This document shows, in pieces, positions 52,079 to 60,919 of a stretch of 64,000 nt of DNA (position 1 is its first letter; each line of letters starts with the position of its first letter). Where the stretch lies: contig NZ_UYJA01000005.1 in the NCBI RefSeq assembly GCF_900618535.1, positions 310,001 to 374,000 on the forward strand, written 5' to 3'. The notes under the pieces are model-generated. The model saw only the letters and a program-made list of their open reading frames with translations, made no database searches and was not told the DNA's origin. The stretch is from Pseudomonas bubulae. GTDB lineage: Bacteria; Pseudomonadota; Gammaproteobacteria; Pseudomonadales; Pseudomonadaceae. The position numbers were made by a program, and so were the translations under genes.

Positions 52079-52512
52079 GTTTGTAACAAAAATGTCACAG
52101 GGCCATCATTGATCAAATGCACCTGCATATCAGCGCCAAAACGCCCCGATTCGACGCTGGGGTGAAGTCGTTTTGCCGCTTCAAGCAGCTGATTGAACAA
52201 CGCCTCGGCCAATGCCGGTGGTGCTGCCGTGGAAAAGCTCGGACGCAGGCCGCTCTTGGTGTCTGCCGCCAGGGTAAATTGCGAAACCAGCAGCAAGCCG
52301 CCGCCGATATCGGCCAGTGACAGGTTCATTTTGCCTTCGGCATCGCTGAATACCCGATAGTTGAGCAGCTTATGCAGCAACTTGGCGGCGCTGGCTTCGG
52401 TATCCCCGGGCTCGACGGCAACCAGCACCAGCAAGCCCTGATCGATTGAACCGACAATCTCCCCCGCTACCTCCACCCGCGCGCCACTGACGCGCTGCAA
52501 CAGCCCCTTCAT
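52075..52512 (-). CDS. dtd: D-aminoacyl-tRNA deacylase
   Basis: A 145-residue homodimeric enzyme that removes D-amino acids from mis-charged tRNA. It begins MKGLLQRVSGARVEV and carries LLLVSQFTLAAD and the Gly-cis-Pro motif NDGPVTF at the C-terminus, both diagnostic. Its ATG overlaps the pip stop (ATGA), so the two are translationally coupled. Confidence 0.96.
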   Translation of the reverse strand: MKGLLQRVSGARVEVAGEIVGSIDQGLLVLVAVEPGDTEASAAKLLHKLLNYRVFSDAEGKMNLSLADIGGGLLLVSQFTLAADTKSGLRPSFSTAAPPALAEALFNQLLEAAKRLHPSVESGRFGADMQVHLINDGPVTFLLQT

Positions 52513-53480
52513 GCTTCGTCAGGCTGCAAGTTGAGCAGACGACGGGCCATTTGCTCGGTGGCGCGCACCAGGGCGTCGGTAATGCCGGGCTCGGAAGCGA
52601 CGTGCCCGGCTTCACGGATGATTTGCAGCTCACTGCCCGGCCAGGCCTGGTGCAGCTCCCAGGCGTTATCCAGCGGGCAGATCATGTCGTAGCGGCCATG
52701 CACGATCACGGCCGGCAGGTGGGCAATCTTGTGCATGTCCCGCAGCAGTTGATTGGGCTCAAGGAACGCGTTGTTCATAAAGTAGTGGCATTCGATACGG
52801 GCAATGGACAATGCCCGGTGCGGGTCGCAGAAGCGCTCGACCACCTGCGGGTTGGGCCGCAGGGTGGCGGCGCGGCCTTCCCAGGTCGACCATGCCTTGG
52901 CCACATGCATCTGGGCAATCTGGTCGTTGCCCGTGAGGCGCTTGTGAAAGGCACTCATCAGGTCGTCACGCTCTTCCTCAGGGATCGGCGCGATATAGTC
53001 CTGCCAGTAGTCGGGGAAAATCCGGCTGGCCCCTGCCTGATAGAACCATTCGATTTCCTGCGGCCGCGCCAGAAAGATCCCACGCAAAATCAGGCCATGT
53101 ACTTGCGCTGGATGGCTTTGCGCGTACGCCAGTGACAGGGTCGAGCCCCACGAACCGCCGAACAACACCCACTTGTCGATGCCCAGGTACAGGCGAATCC
53201 GCTCCATATCGGCGACAAGATCCCACGTGGTGTTGCTGTCCAGGCTGGCGTGCGGTGTCGAGCGACCACAGCCGCGCTGATCAAAGGTGATGATGCGATA
53301 CAGGCCCGGATCGAAATAGCAGCGGCTGTTGGCATCGCAACCCGACCCCGGCCCGCCGTGGACAAACACCACCGGCAGGCCGTCTGGCGAACCGCTCTCG
53401 TCAACGTAGAGCACATGCGGGCCATCGACCGCCAGTTCATGCCGGGCGTAGGGTTTGATCTGCGGGAACAAGGTCTGCAT
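52509..53480 (-). CDS. pip: Proline iminopeptidase
   Basis: A 323-residue alpha/beta-hydrolase that releases N-terminal proline from peptides. The oxyanion motif HGGPG lies at 41-45, the nucleophile elbow GGSWGS at 108-113 (Ser110), and the likely Asp and His in RYDMICP and REAGHVAS near the C-terminus. Length and motifs match the S33 peptidase family. It is paired with dtd as in other Pseudomonas. Confidence 0.95.
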   Translation of the reverse strand: MQTLFPQIKPYARHELAVDGPHVLYVDESGSPDGLPVVFVHGGPGSGCDANSRCYFDPGLYRIITFDQRGCGRSTPHASLDSNTTWDLVADMERIRLYLGIDKWVLFGGSWGSTLSLAYAQSHPAQVHGLILRGIFLARPQEIEWFYQAGASRIFPDYWQDYIAPIPEEERDDLMSAFHKRLTGNDQIAQMHVAKAWSTWEGRAATLRPNPQVVERFCDPHRALSIARIECHYFMNNAFLEPNQLLRDMHKIAHLPAVIVHGRYDMICPLDNAWELHQAWPGSELQIIREAGHVASEPGITDALVRATEQMARRLLNLQPDEA

Positions 53481-53589
53481 TACGCACTCCAGGGAGGGGT
53501 CGAAAGAGATTGCCGTCAGGCATCATAAACCCGATTGGAGGTATTGAGCATGCCCTTACTAAAAGGATGGGGTTTGGATCGGTGGCGCG

Positions 53590-53698
53590 CCTCCAACCCT
53601 CTCCTGTAGGGCGAGGGGGGCTGATTGTCGGTGTTCTTGAGGCCGCGCGCACTCTGTCCCCTCTCCCTCCGGGAGAGGGCTAGGGTGAGGGGCTTTTG
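53590..53698. repeat. Inverted-repeat element of the CCCTCTCCCTCCGGGAGAGGG type
   Basis: CCCTCTCC pairs with GGAGAGGG around 53656-53682, and a diverged partner (CAACCCTCTCCTGTAGGGCGAGGG) lies about 60 nt to the left. It ends next to the hutG stop. I recognise it as a widespread Pseudomonas intergenic repeat distinct from the GTGGGAGCGGG type. Confidence 0.6.
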
Positions 53699-53700
53699 AC

Positions 53701-54495
53701 TTAACGTTCCCGGCCCCACTCAATAATCCGCGCCAACAATTGCTTGAGTACCACCCGGGTCGGTGCCGCAAGGTCTTCGCGATAGTTGAACGGCTCGAAC
53801 TCTTCCATATAGGTGCACTGCGCCAGTTCCAGTTGCACAGCATGGATGTTGTCCACCGGACTGCCGTAATGACGGGTGATATGGCCACCCTTGAAGCGTC
53901 CGTTCAGTACATGACTGTAGGCTGGATGCTCGGCACAAATGGCTTCAAGATCGCGGGCCAGCGTCGGATCGCAACTGGCACCATTGAAGGTGCCCAGATT
54001 GAAGTCCGGCAGACGGCCGTCAAACAGATGAGGGATTTGCGAACGAATGGAATGCGCATCAAACAGCAGCGCATAGCCAAACTCGTCTTTCATGCGTTTG
54101 AGTTCCTGTTGCAAGGTCTGGTGATAGGGTTTCCAGATCTGCTCCAGGTACGTCGCACGCTCCTCTTTCGTAGGCACCAGCCCTTCACGAAACAATGGCA
54201 CGCCATCAAACAGCGTGGCCGGGAACAAACCTGTGGTAGCGCCCACATACATCGGCGCATCGTCCTGCGGGCGATTGAGGTCAATCACAAACCGCGAATA
54301 CTCGGCTGCCAGGGTGCTGGCACCCAGCTCGCTGGCAAAGTCGTAAAGCTGCGGGATATGCCAGTCGGTGTCCGGCAGGCTTTGCGCCTCAGGGATCAGC
54401 CCGGCCTTGACTGCCGGAGTCAGTTTCAGACCAGCATGGGGCATGCTGATCAGCAACGGCACGCGGCCTTGTTTGAATGTCAGAACCTTGTCCAC
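53701..54495 (-). CDS. hutG: N-formylglutamate deformylase
   Basis: A 264-residue zinc hydrolase giving glutamate and formate, the last step of the five-step histidine pathway. SMPHAGLKLTP, YSRFVIDLNRPQDD and DAHSIRS are family motifs, with histidines in the first and last probably binding metal. The start is GTG at 54495; its AGGAG ribosome site overlaps the hutI stop (TAGGAG), so translation is coupled. Its presence together with hutF shows the formylglutamate route rather than direct formamide release. Confidence 0.95.
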   Translation of the reverse strand: MDKVLTFKQGRVPLLISMPHAGLKLTPAVKAGLIPEAQSLPDTDWHIPQLYDFASELGASTLAAEYSRFVIDLNRPQDDAPMYVGATTGLFPATLFDGVPLFREGLVPTKEERATYLEQIWKPYHQTLQQELKRMKDEFGYALLFDAHSIRSQIPHLFDGRLPDFNLGTFNGASCDPTLARDLEAICAEHPAYSHVLNGRFKGGHITRHYGSPVDNIHAVQLELAQCTYMEEFEPFNYREDLAAPTRVVLKQLLARIIEWGRER

Positions 54496-54505
54496 AAGCT
54501 TTCTC

Positions 54506-55711
54506 CTAAAGCGTTACGTCAACGCCGCTACGCACGACGCGTTTGTCCAGATCACCGCCCAGCCAATAAGCCAGGTCTGCCGGACGATCAATGTTCCAGG
54601 CGACAAAGTCGGCCACCTTGCCGGGCTCAAGCGAGCCGTGGGTCTCGCCCATGCCCAATGCCGTTGCCGCGTGCAGGGTGACCCCGGCCAGGGCTTCTTC
54701 GGGGGTCATACGGAACAGGGTGCAGGCCATGTTCAGCATCAGGCGCAACGACAGTCCCGGCGAGGTTCCCGGGTTGAGGTCACTGGCAATGGCGATTTTT
54801 ACCCCGTGCTTGCGCAGGGCCTCCATCGGCGGCAACTGGGTTTCACGCAAGAAGTAAAACGCACCGGGCAAGAGCACGGCCACGGTGCCGGAGGCGGCCA
54901 TGGCAATGGCGTCTTCTTCGGTCATGAATTCCAGATGATCGGCCGACAGCGCCTGATAGCGCGCCGCCAAGCTGGAGCCATGCAATGAAGACAGTTGCTC
55001 GGCGTGCAATTTGACCGGCAGGCCCAATTGTTGCGCTACCTTGAACACCCGCTCGACCTGGGCCGGTGAGAACGCCAGGTATTCGCAGAACGCATCCACA
55101 GCGTCCACCAGCCCTTCGGCCGCCAGCGCGGGTAGCATCTCGTTGCAGATATGCTCGATATAGTCATCGGCGCGATCCTTGAACTCCGGCGGCAAGGCAT
55201 GGGCGGCCAGGCAGGTGCTGCGCACCGTGACCGGCAACGCTTCGCCAAGACGGCGGATCACCCGCAAAATTTTGCGTTCACTCTCCAGGCTCAGGCCATA
55301 ACCGGACTTGATCTCGACACTGGTCACGCCATCGCGCAGCAAACACTGCAAACGCTGACGGGCACTGTCGAACAACTCGTCCTCGCTGGCCGCGCGGGTC
55401 GCACGCACAGTGCTGGCAATACCGCCGCCGGCCGCGGCGATTTCGGCATAGCTCACGCCTTGCAGGCGCTGCTCGAACTCACCGCTGCGGTTGCCGCCAA
55501 ACACCGTGTGCGTATGGCAATCGATAAGCCCCGGCGTTACCCACGAGCCTTCAAGGCCGTGGATTTGCCCATATTCGCCCGTCGGCAACTGCTGACGCGG
55601 GCCAAGCCACTCAATGTAGCCGTCACGGGTGACGAGGGCGGCATCCTCGATGATCGAGTACGTGCCGTTGGCCATTGTTGCGACATTGCAGTGCTGCCAA
55701 AGGGTTTTCAT
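54506..55711 (-). CDS. hutI: Imidazolonepropionase
   Basis: A 401-residue amidohydrolase opening imidazolonepropionate to formiminoglutamate. The metal-binding DCHTHTVFGG lies at about 60-69, KLHAEQLSSLHGSSLAA carries further metal histidines, and SDLNPGTSPG holds the catalytic aspartate. Length is normal. Located between the permease gene and hutG in the hut operon. Confidence 0.96.
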   Translation of the reverse strand: MKTLWQHCNVATMANGTYSIIEDAALVTRDGYIEWLGPRQQLPTGEYGQIHGLEGSWVTPGLIDCHTHTVFGGNRSGEFEQRLQGVSYAEIAAAGGGIASTVRATRAASEDELFDSARQRLQCLLRDGVTSVEIKSGYGLSLESERKILRVIRRLGEALPVTVRSTCLAAHALPPEFKDRADDYIEHICNEMLPALAAEGLVDAVDAFCEYLAFSPAQVERVFKVAQQLGLPVKLHAEQLSSLHGSSLAARYQALSADHLEFMTEEDAIAMAASGTVAVLLPGAFYFLRETQLPPMEALRKHGVKIAIASDLNPGTSPGLSLRLMLNMACTLFRMTPEEALAGVTLHAATALGMGETHGSLEPGKVADFVAWNIDRPADLAYWLGGDLDKRVVRSGVDVTL

Positions 55712-55738
55712 CGCGTCACTCCGTCAATGATCAAAAAC

Positions 55739-57142
55739 TCAGGAAAGCTCGGGAGCCACTTCAATTGCCCGACCCGCTGCAGGTTTTACCCACAGCAGAT
55801 AAGCCACAACCAGCATGAGAATCCAGACCACACCTACCATTAGCGCGGCTTGTGTCTCAGGGAAGTAACCCAGTACGCCGAAGATAAACACCATGAACAC
55901 AATGGCGGCAATCGGCGCATACGGCCAGAACGGCACCGGGAACTTGAGTTCGGCCACTTGTTCACGGGTCATGGAACGACGCATGGCCACCTGGGTGACC
56001 AGAATCATCAGCCATACCCATACCGTGGCAAAGGTCGCAATCGAGGCGATTACCAAAAAGATGTTTTCCGGGATCAGGTAGTTAAGCACCACACCCACCA
56101 GCAAGGTAGCGCCCATTACCAGCACGGTCATCCACGGCACGCCGTGTCTGGAGATTTTGGCAAAGCCCTTGGGCGCCTGCCCTTGCTGGGCCAGACCGTA
56201 CATCATGCGGCCTGCACCGAAGATGTCGCTGTTGATCGCCGACACTGCCGCCGAGATCACCACAATATTGAGGATGGTGGCCGCCGAGCTGATACCCAGA
56301 CTGTCAAAGATCTGCACAAACGGGCTGCCCTGGCTGCCAATCTGAGTCCACGGGTAAATGGCCATCAGTACAAACAGAGTCAGTACATAGAACAGCAGAA
56401 TGCGCAGCGGCACCGCGTTGATCGCTTTAGGGATCACACGCTGCGGGTCTTTGGCTTCGCCAGCGGTAATACCAATGATTTCAATGCCGCCAAAGGCAAA
56501 CATCACCACGGCAAACGAGGCGATCAAACCGCCCACGCCATTGGGCATGAAGCCGCCGAAGGACCACAGGTTGCTGATGCCGGTCGCCACCGCATCGGAG
56601 CTGCCCGAGGTGCCGATACCAAACAGCATGATGCCGAAACCGGCCAGGATCATCGCCACGATGGCGGCAACCTTGAGCAGCGACAGCCAGAACTCCATTT
56701 CACCGAAGACTTTAACGCTGCACAGGTTCAGGCCGCCAATCAGCAGCACGATGCCCAGCACCCAGATCCAGCGCGCCACTTCCGGGAACCAGAAGCCCAT
56801 GTAAATACCGAACGCGGTGACATCGGCCAGACACACGATGATCATCTCGAAGGCATAGGTCCAGCCGAGAATAAAGCCCGACATGGGCCCCAGATAGGTG
56901 CTGGCGTAGTGACCGAAGGAACCGGACACCGGATTGTGCACGGCCATTTCGCCCAGTGCGCGCATGACCATGAAGACCGCCGCGCCACCAATCAGGTAAG
57001 CCAGCAGCACAGCAGGTCCAGCCATTTGGATGGCAGCGGCTGAACCATAGAAAAGACCCGTCCCGATCGCTGAACCCAGCGCCATGAAACGGATGTGGCG
57101 AGCGGAAAGCCCGCGTTTCAAACCTTGAGTCTGGTTTTGCAT
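55739..57142 (-). CDS. hutT: APC-family amino-acid permease, probable histidine transporter
   Basis: A 467-residue inner-membrane protein with about 12 helices. GSAIGTGLFYGSAAAIQMAGP is the first-helix signature of the amino-acid transporter family, and GEMAVHNPVSGSFGHYA follows. I chose ATG 57142 (MQNQTQGLKRGLSARHIRFM) over the frame start at 57262, because AAGGACG precedes it and it matches the family start. The position inside the hut operon indicates histidine, or possibly urocanate, as substrate; close relatives (ProY) carry proline. Confidence 0.85.
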   Translation of the reverse strand: MQNQTQGLKRGLSARHIRFMALGSAIGTGLFYGSAAAIQMAGPAVLLAYLIGGAAVFMVMRALGEMAVHNPVSGSFGHYASTYLGPMSGFILGWTYAFEMIIVCLADVTAFGIYMGFWFPEVARWIWVLGIVLLIGGLNLCSVKVFGEMEFWLSLLKVAAIVAMILAGFGIMLFGIGTSGSSDAVATGISNLWSFGGFMPNGVGGLIASFAVVMFAFGGIEIIGITAGEAKDPQRVIPKAINAVPLRILLFYVLTLFVLMAIYPWTQIGSQGSPFVQIFDSLGISSAATILNIVVISAAVSAINSDIFGAGRMMYGLAQQGQAPKGFAKISRHGVPWMTVLVMGATLLVGVVLNYLIPENIFLVIASIATFATVWVWLMILVTQVAMRRSMTREQVAELKFPVPFWPYAPIAAIVFMVFIFGVLGYFPETQAALMVGVVWILMLVVAYLLWVKPAAGRAIEVAPELS

Positions 57143-57179
57143 TTCGCGTCCTTGATTATTTTTGTCGGCGAAAACAGAG

Positions 57180-57207
57180 ACGCAGAGAGCCCGTAGGCCC
57201 TCTGCGT
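57180..57207. terminator. Hairpin between hutH and the permease gene
   Basis: ACGCAGAG pairs with CTCTGCGT, with T7 on the plus side only. On the transcribed minus strand it lacks a T-run and more likely modulates than ends the hut message. Confidence 0.45.
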
Positions 57208-57216
57208 TTTTTTGGA

Positions 57217-58749
57217 TTACAGGCTTGGCAGAACGTGTGCAGGCAGCAGTGCGTTCAGGCAACGGGACGCCAGCAGTTGCATGGCGATTTCGATGTCCGG
57301 TGCGAAGAAACGGTCTTTTTCATAATGCGCGACTTTGCTGCGCAGGGTGGTGCGAGCGATTTCCAGCTTGGCGGACGTTTTCAGGCCATCACGCAGATCC
57401 AGGCCCTGGCACGCGGCCAGCCATTCAATGGCCAGAACACCGCGAACGTTTTCGGCCATTTCCCACAGACGCTTGCCTGCAGAAGGCGCCATCGATACGT
57501 GGTCTTCCTGGTTGGCCGAGGTAGGAATGCTGTCCACGCTATGCGGGTGGGACAACGCCTTGTTCTCGCTGGCCAGGGCCGCAGCCGTCACCTGGGCGAT
57601 CATGAAACCGGAGTTGACGCCGCCATTGGCCACCAGGAACGGCGGCAGTTGCGACATGTGCTTGTCCATCATCAACGAGATGCGACGCTCACTCAGCGAA
57701 CCGATTTCGGCAATGGCCAACGCCATATTGTCTGCAGCCATGGCAACCGGCTCGGCGTGGAAGTTACCGCCGGAGATCACGTCGCCCTGTTCGGCAAATA
57801 CCAGCGGGTTATCCGACACCGCGTTGGCTTCAATGCCCAGCACTTCGGCGGCCTGACGGAACTGGGTCAGGCAGGCGCCCATGACTTGTGGCTGGCAGCG
57901 CAAGGAGTACGGGTCTTGTACCTTGTCGCAGTTTTTGTGCGACTCGGACACTGCGCTGCTGGTGCCCAGCAGATCGCGATAAATCGCCGCCGCGTCGATT
58001 TGACCGCGTTGGCCGCGGGCAGCATGAATGCGTGGGTCGAACGGCGAGCGCGAACCCAGAACGGCTTCAACGGTCAGGCCGCCACAGGCCATCGCAGCGG
58101 CAAACAGGTCTTCGCCTTCAAACAGACCGCGCAGAGCGTAGGCCGTCGATACTTGAGTACCGTTAAGCAGGGCCAGGCCTTCCTTGGCAGCCAGGGTCAG
58201 CGGCTCAAGACCGGCTTGTTTCAAGGCAGTGACGGCATCCAGCCACTCGCCTTTGTAACGGGCCTTGCCTTCACCCAGCAGCACCAGCGACATATGCGCC
58301 AACGGCGCCAGATCGCCCGATGCGCCCACCGAACCTTTGAGCGGAATATGCGGGTAAACCTCGGCATTGATCAGGGCGATCAATGCATCGATGACCACGC
58401 GACGAATCCCGGAGAAACCACGGCTCAGGCTGTTGACCTTGAGCACCATGATCAGGCGCACCAGGTCATCGCTGATCGGTTCGCCGATACCAGCGGCGTG
58501 GGACAGCACCAGCGAACGCTGGAGGTTTTCCAGGTCTTCACTGGCGATTTTGGTCGAAGCCAACAAGCCAAAACCTGTGTTGATACCGTAGGTGGTGCGG
58601 TTTTCGGCAAGGATCTGCTCAACGCACGCCACGCTGGCATCGATCTGCGCCGAGGCGCTCGCGTCCAGGCTGAGGGTAACCGGCTGCTGATAAATGTCAC
58701 GCAGTTGGGCAAGGCTCAGTTGGCCGGGGATCAGGTTTAACTCAAGCAC
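57217..58749 (-). CDS. hutH: Histidine ammonia-lyase
   Basis: This 510-residue cytoplasmic enzyme deaminates histidine to urocanate. The autocatalytic MIO cofactor forms from Ala-Ser-Gly at 143-145 (GSVGASGDLAPLAH). YGINTGFG at 54-61 supplies the active-site tyrosine. The start is GTG at 58749 with AAGGAG 8 nt upstream. It is the first committed enzyme of the pathway and follows hutU, from which it is separated by a REP palindrome. Confidence 0.97.
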   Translation of the reverse strand: MLELNLIPGQLSLAQLRDIYQQPVTLSLDASASAQIDASVACVEQILAENRTTYGINTGFGLLASTKIASEDLENLQRSLVLSHAAGIGEPISDDLVRLIMVLKVNSLSRGFSGIRRVVIDALIALINAEVYPHIPLKGSVGASGDLAPLAHMSLVLLGEGKARYKGEWLDAVTALKQAGLEPLTLAAKEGLALLNGTQVSTAYALRGLFEGEDLFAAAMACGGLTVEAVLGSRSPFDPRIHAARGQRGQIDAAAIYRDLLGTSSAVSESHKNCDKVQDPYSLRCQPQVMGACLTQFRQAAEVLGIEANAVSDNPLVFAEQGDVISGGNFHAEPVAMAADNMALAIAEIGSLSERRISLMMDKHMSQLPPFLVANGGVNSGFMIAQVTAAALASENKALSHPHSVDSIPTSANQEDHVSMAPSAGKRLWEMAENVRGVLAIEWLAACQGLDLRDGLKTSAKLEIARTTLRSKVAHYEKDRFFAPDIEIAMQLLASRCLNALLPAHVLPSL

Positions 58750-58803
58750 GTTAATACTCCTTCACGCGTGTTACCGAAAATTATAGAAATCTTTAACAAC
58801 CAT

Positions 58804-58854
58804 GTGGGAGCGAGCCTGCTCGCGAAGGCCGTTCGCGAGCAGGCTCGCTCCCAC
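58804..58854. repeat. Perfect REP palindrome between hutU and hutH
   Basis: Two 23-nt arms beginning GTGGGAGCGAGCCTGCTCG pair without mismatch around a 5-nt loop. The sequence (GAGCCTGCTCG) is a variant of the GCGGGCTTGCTCG type seen elsewhere in the window. It lies 13 nt after the hutU stop, within the operon. Confidence 0.88.
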
Positions 58855-58867
58855 GGGAGACCAGAGG

Positions 58868-60565
58868 TCAGCCGTTGATCATCGGCAGGTTCAGGCCCTG
58901 CTCGTTGGCGCAATCGATGGCGATGTCGTAACCGGCATCGGCGTGACGCATTACACCGGTGGCCGGGTCGTTGTGCAGGACACGGGCGATGCGCTCAGCC
59001 GCTTCATCGGTACCGTCACACACGATCACCATGCCCGAATGCTGGGAGAAGCCCATGCCGACGCCGCCGCCGTGGTGCAGCGACACCCAGGTCGCGCCGC
59101 TGGCAGTGTTGAGCAAGGCATTGAGCAGTGGCCAGTCGGACACAGCATCCGAACCGTCCTGCATGGCTTCGGTTTCGCGGTTCGGGCTGGACACCGAGCC
59201 GGAGTCCAGGTGGTCGCGGCCGATCACGATCGGGGCCTTCAGCTCGCCGCGGCGCACCATTTCGTTGAACGCCAGGCCCAGCTTGGCACGCTGGCCCAGG
59301 CCGACCCAGCAGATACGTGCCGGCAGCCCCTGGAAGCTGATGCGCTCGCGCGCCATGTCCAGCCAGTTGTGCAGGTGGGCGTCGTCGGCGATCAGCTCCT
59401 TGACCTTGGCATCGGTCTTGTAGATATCTTCGGCATCCCCCGACAGTGCGACCCAGCGGAACGGCCCTACACCACGGCAGAACAGTGGGCGGATATAAGC
59501 AGGGACAAAACCCGGGAAGTCGAAGGCGTTTTCTACGCCAACTTCTTTAGCCATCTGACGGATGTTGTTGCCGTAGTCGAAGGTCGGCACGCCAGCTTTC
59601 TGGAATGCCAGCATCGCTTCAACGTGCTCACCCATTGACGCTTTGGCAGCTTTGACCACAGCAGCCGGATCGGTCACGGCGCGGTCGCGGTACTGCTCCC
59701 AGGTCCAGCCTTTTGGCAGGTAGCCATTCAGCGGGTCGTGGGCGCTGGTCTGGTCGGTGACCATGTCCGGGCGCACACCACGGCGAACCATTTCTGGCAG
59801 CAGTTCAGCAGCGTTGCCGCACAGGGCAATGGAAATCGCTTTGCCTTCAGCGGTGTATTTGGCAATACGCGCCAGTGCGTCATCCAGGTCCGCGGCTTGC
59901 TCGTCGACATAACGGGTGGCCAGACGGAAATCGATACGGCTTTGCTGGCATTCGATGTTCAGCGAGCAGGCACCGGCCAGAGTTGCTGCCAGTGGTTGGG
60001 CGCCGCCCATGCCGCCCAGGCCTGCGGTCAGTACCCACTTGCCGACCAGGCTGCCGTTGTAGTGCTGGCGACCGGCCTCGACGAAGGTTTCGTAGGTGCC
60101 CTGGACGATGCCCTGGCTGCCGATGTAGATCCAGCTGCCGGCGGTCATCTGGCCGTACATGGCCAGGCCCTTGGCGTCGAGTTCGTTGAAGTGCTCCCAG
60201 GTGGCCCAGTGCGGTACCAGGTTGGAGTTGGCGATCAGTACCCGTGGCGCGTTGCTGTGGGTTTTGAACACGCCGACCGGCTTGCCCGATTGCACCAGCA
60301 GGGTTTCGTCATCGTTTAGGTTGGTCAGGCTTTCGACGATTTTGTCGTAGCACTCCCAGTTGCGCGCTGCCCGGCCAATACCGCCATACACCACCAGTTC
60401 AGTCGGATTCTCGGCCACTTGCGGGTCGAGGTTGTTCATCAGCATCCGCAGGGGTGCTTCGGTCATCCAGCTTTTGGCAGTGAGCTGGGTGCCGCGGGCG
60501 GCGCGGATCTCACCATCACGGTGACGGGTGAACTCGGCAGGCGATTTTGGGGTAGTTGAAGTCAC
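58868..60565 (-). CDS. hutU: Urocanate hydratase
   Basis: A 565-residue NAD-containing enzyme converting urocanate to imidazolonepropionate. GLGGMGGAQP marks the NAD-binding loop, ELVVYGGIGRAARNW is an N-terminal signature, and FCRGVGPFRWVALSG contains the conserved active-site cysteine. The start is GTG at 60565 with GAGGAG 6 nt upstream; the extension to 60643 runs through the operator and is not real coding sequence. It is first gene of the hutU-H-T-I-G operon. Confidence 0.96.
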   Translation of the reverse strand: MTSTTPKSPAEFTRHRDGEIRAARGTQLTAKSWMTEAPLRMLMNNLDPQVAENPTELVVYGGIGRAARNWECYDKIVESLTNLNDDETLLVQSGKPVGVFKTHSNAPRVLIANSNLVPHWATWEHFNELDAKGLAMYGQMTAGSWIYIGSQGIVQGTYETFVEAGRQHYNGSLVGKWVLTAGLGGMGGAQPLAATLAGACSLNIECQQSRIDFRLATRYVDEQAADLDDALARIAKYTAEGKAISIALCGNAAELLPEMVRRGVRPDMVTDQTSAHDPLNGYLPKGWTWEQYRDRAVTDPAAVVKAAKASMGEHVEAMLAFQKAGVPTFDYGNNIRQMAKEVGVENAFDFPGFVPAYIRPLFCRGVGPFRWVALSGDAEDIYKTDAKVKELIADDAHLHNWLDMARERISFQGLPARICWVGLGQRAKLGLAFNEMVRRGELKAPIVIGRDHLDSGSVSSPNRETEAMQDGSDAVSDWPLLNALLNTASGATWVSLHHGGGVGMGFSQHSGMVIVCDGTDEAAERIARVLHNDPATGVMRHADAGYDIAIDCANEQGLNLPMING

Positions 60566-60630
60566 GGGTAACTCCTCAGCGTTGGGCAGATGCGTCGGGT
60601 GTGAGAAGAGGATCGACGCACACTTATGTA

Positions 60631-60644
60631 CTTGTACATACAAG
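60631..60644. promoter_or_regulatory. HutC operator at the hutU promoter
   Basis: A perfect palindrome reading CTTGTATGTACAAG on the minus strand, matching the TGTA-N2-TACA site described for Pseudomonas HutC. It starts 4 nt downstream of the -12 element, so bound repressor would cover the transcription start. Confidence 0.85.
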
Positions 60645-60648
60645 CATA

Positions 60649-60664
60649 TGCAAGTTAGCGGCCA
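60649..60664 (-). promoter_or_regulatory. Sigma-54 promoter of hutU
   Basis: TGGCCGCTAACTTGCA on the minus strand has GG and GC spaced exactly as in -24/-12 promoters (consensus TGGCAC-N5-TTGCW). It lies about 85 nt upstream of the hutU GTG. hutU is known to be RpoN-dependent in P. fluorescens. Confidence 0.75.
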
Positions 60665-60764
60665 ATCTGAAAATTTTCCTGATGAAAAAGCTGCAAGCCA
60701 CGGAAATAAAGGTGCGCAACCGCAAGAGAAGTTTTTTGGTGGAGAGGGAGAAATTAGCGAGGGG

Positions 60765-60808
60765 TGTTACTGAAGTAGATGTGTGCGCTGATTTGGGGCG
60801 TTTGGTAA
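60765..60808. promoter_or_regulatory. Candidate CbrB upstream activator half-sites
   Basis: TGTTAC at 60765-60770 and its inverted partner GTAAC at 60804-60808 lie 100-160 nt upstream of the sigma-54 promoter, the normal enhancer distance. CbrB sites contain TGTTAC/GTAACA halves; the 33-nt spacing here is longer than typical, so this is tentative. Confidence 0.35.
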
Positions 60809-60818
60809 CGCATGTGTT

Positions 60819-60903
60819 CTGTGGGAGCGGGCTTGCTCGCGATCGCATCACTGCGACCCGCCAATAAACCGAGTCACCTGCATCGCGAGCAAGCCCGCTC
60901 CCA
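60819..60903. repeat. REPIN between hutD and hutU
   Basis: TGTGGGAGCGGGCTTGCTCG with inverted CGAGCAAGCCCGCTCCCAC about 45 nt away. It lies 16 nt after the hutD stop, so it probably marks the end of the hutC-hutD transcript. Confidence 0.87.
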
Positions 60904-60919
60904 CCTGATCAGGACTGTG

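Noticed and set aside
57235..58740. 501-codon open frame on the plus strand
   Set aside because: Antisense to hutH, which carries the Ala-Ser-Gly cofactor motif.
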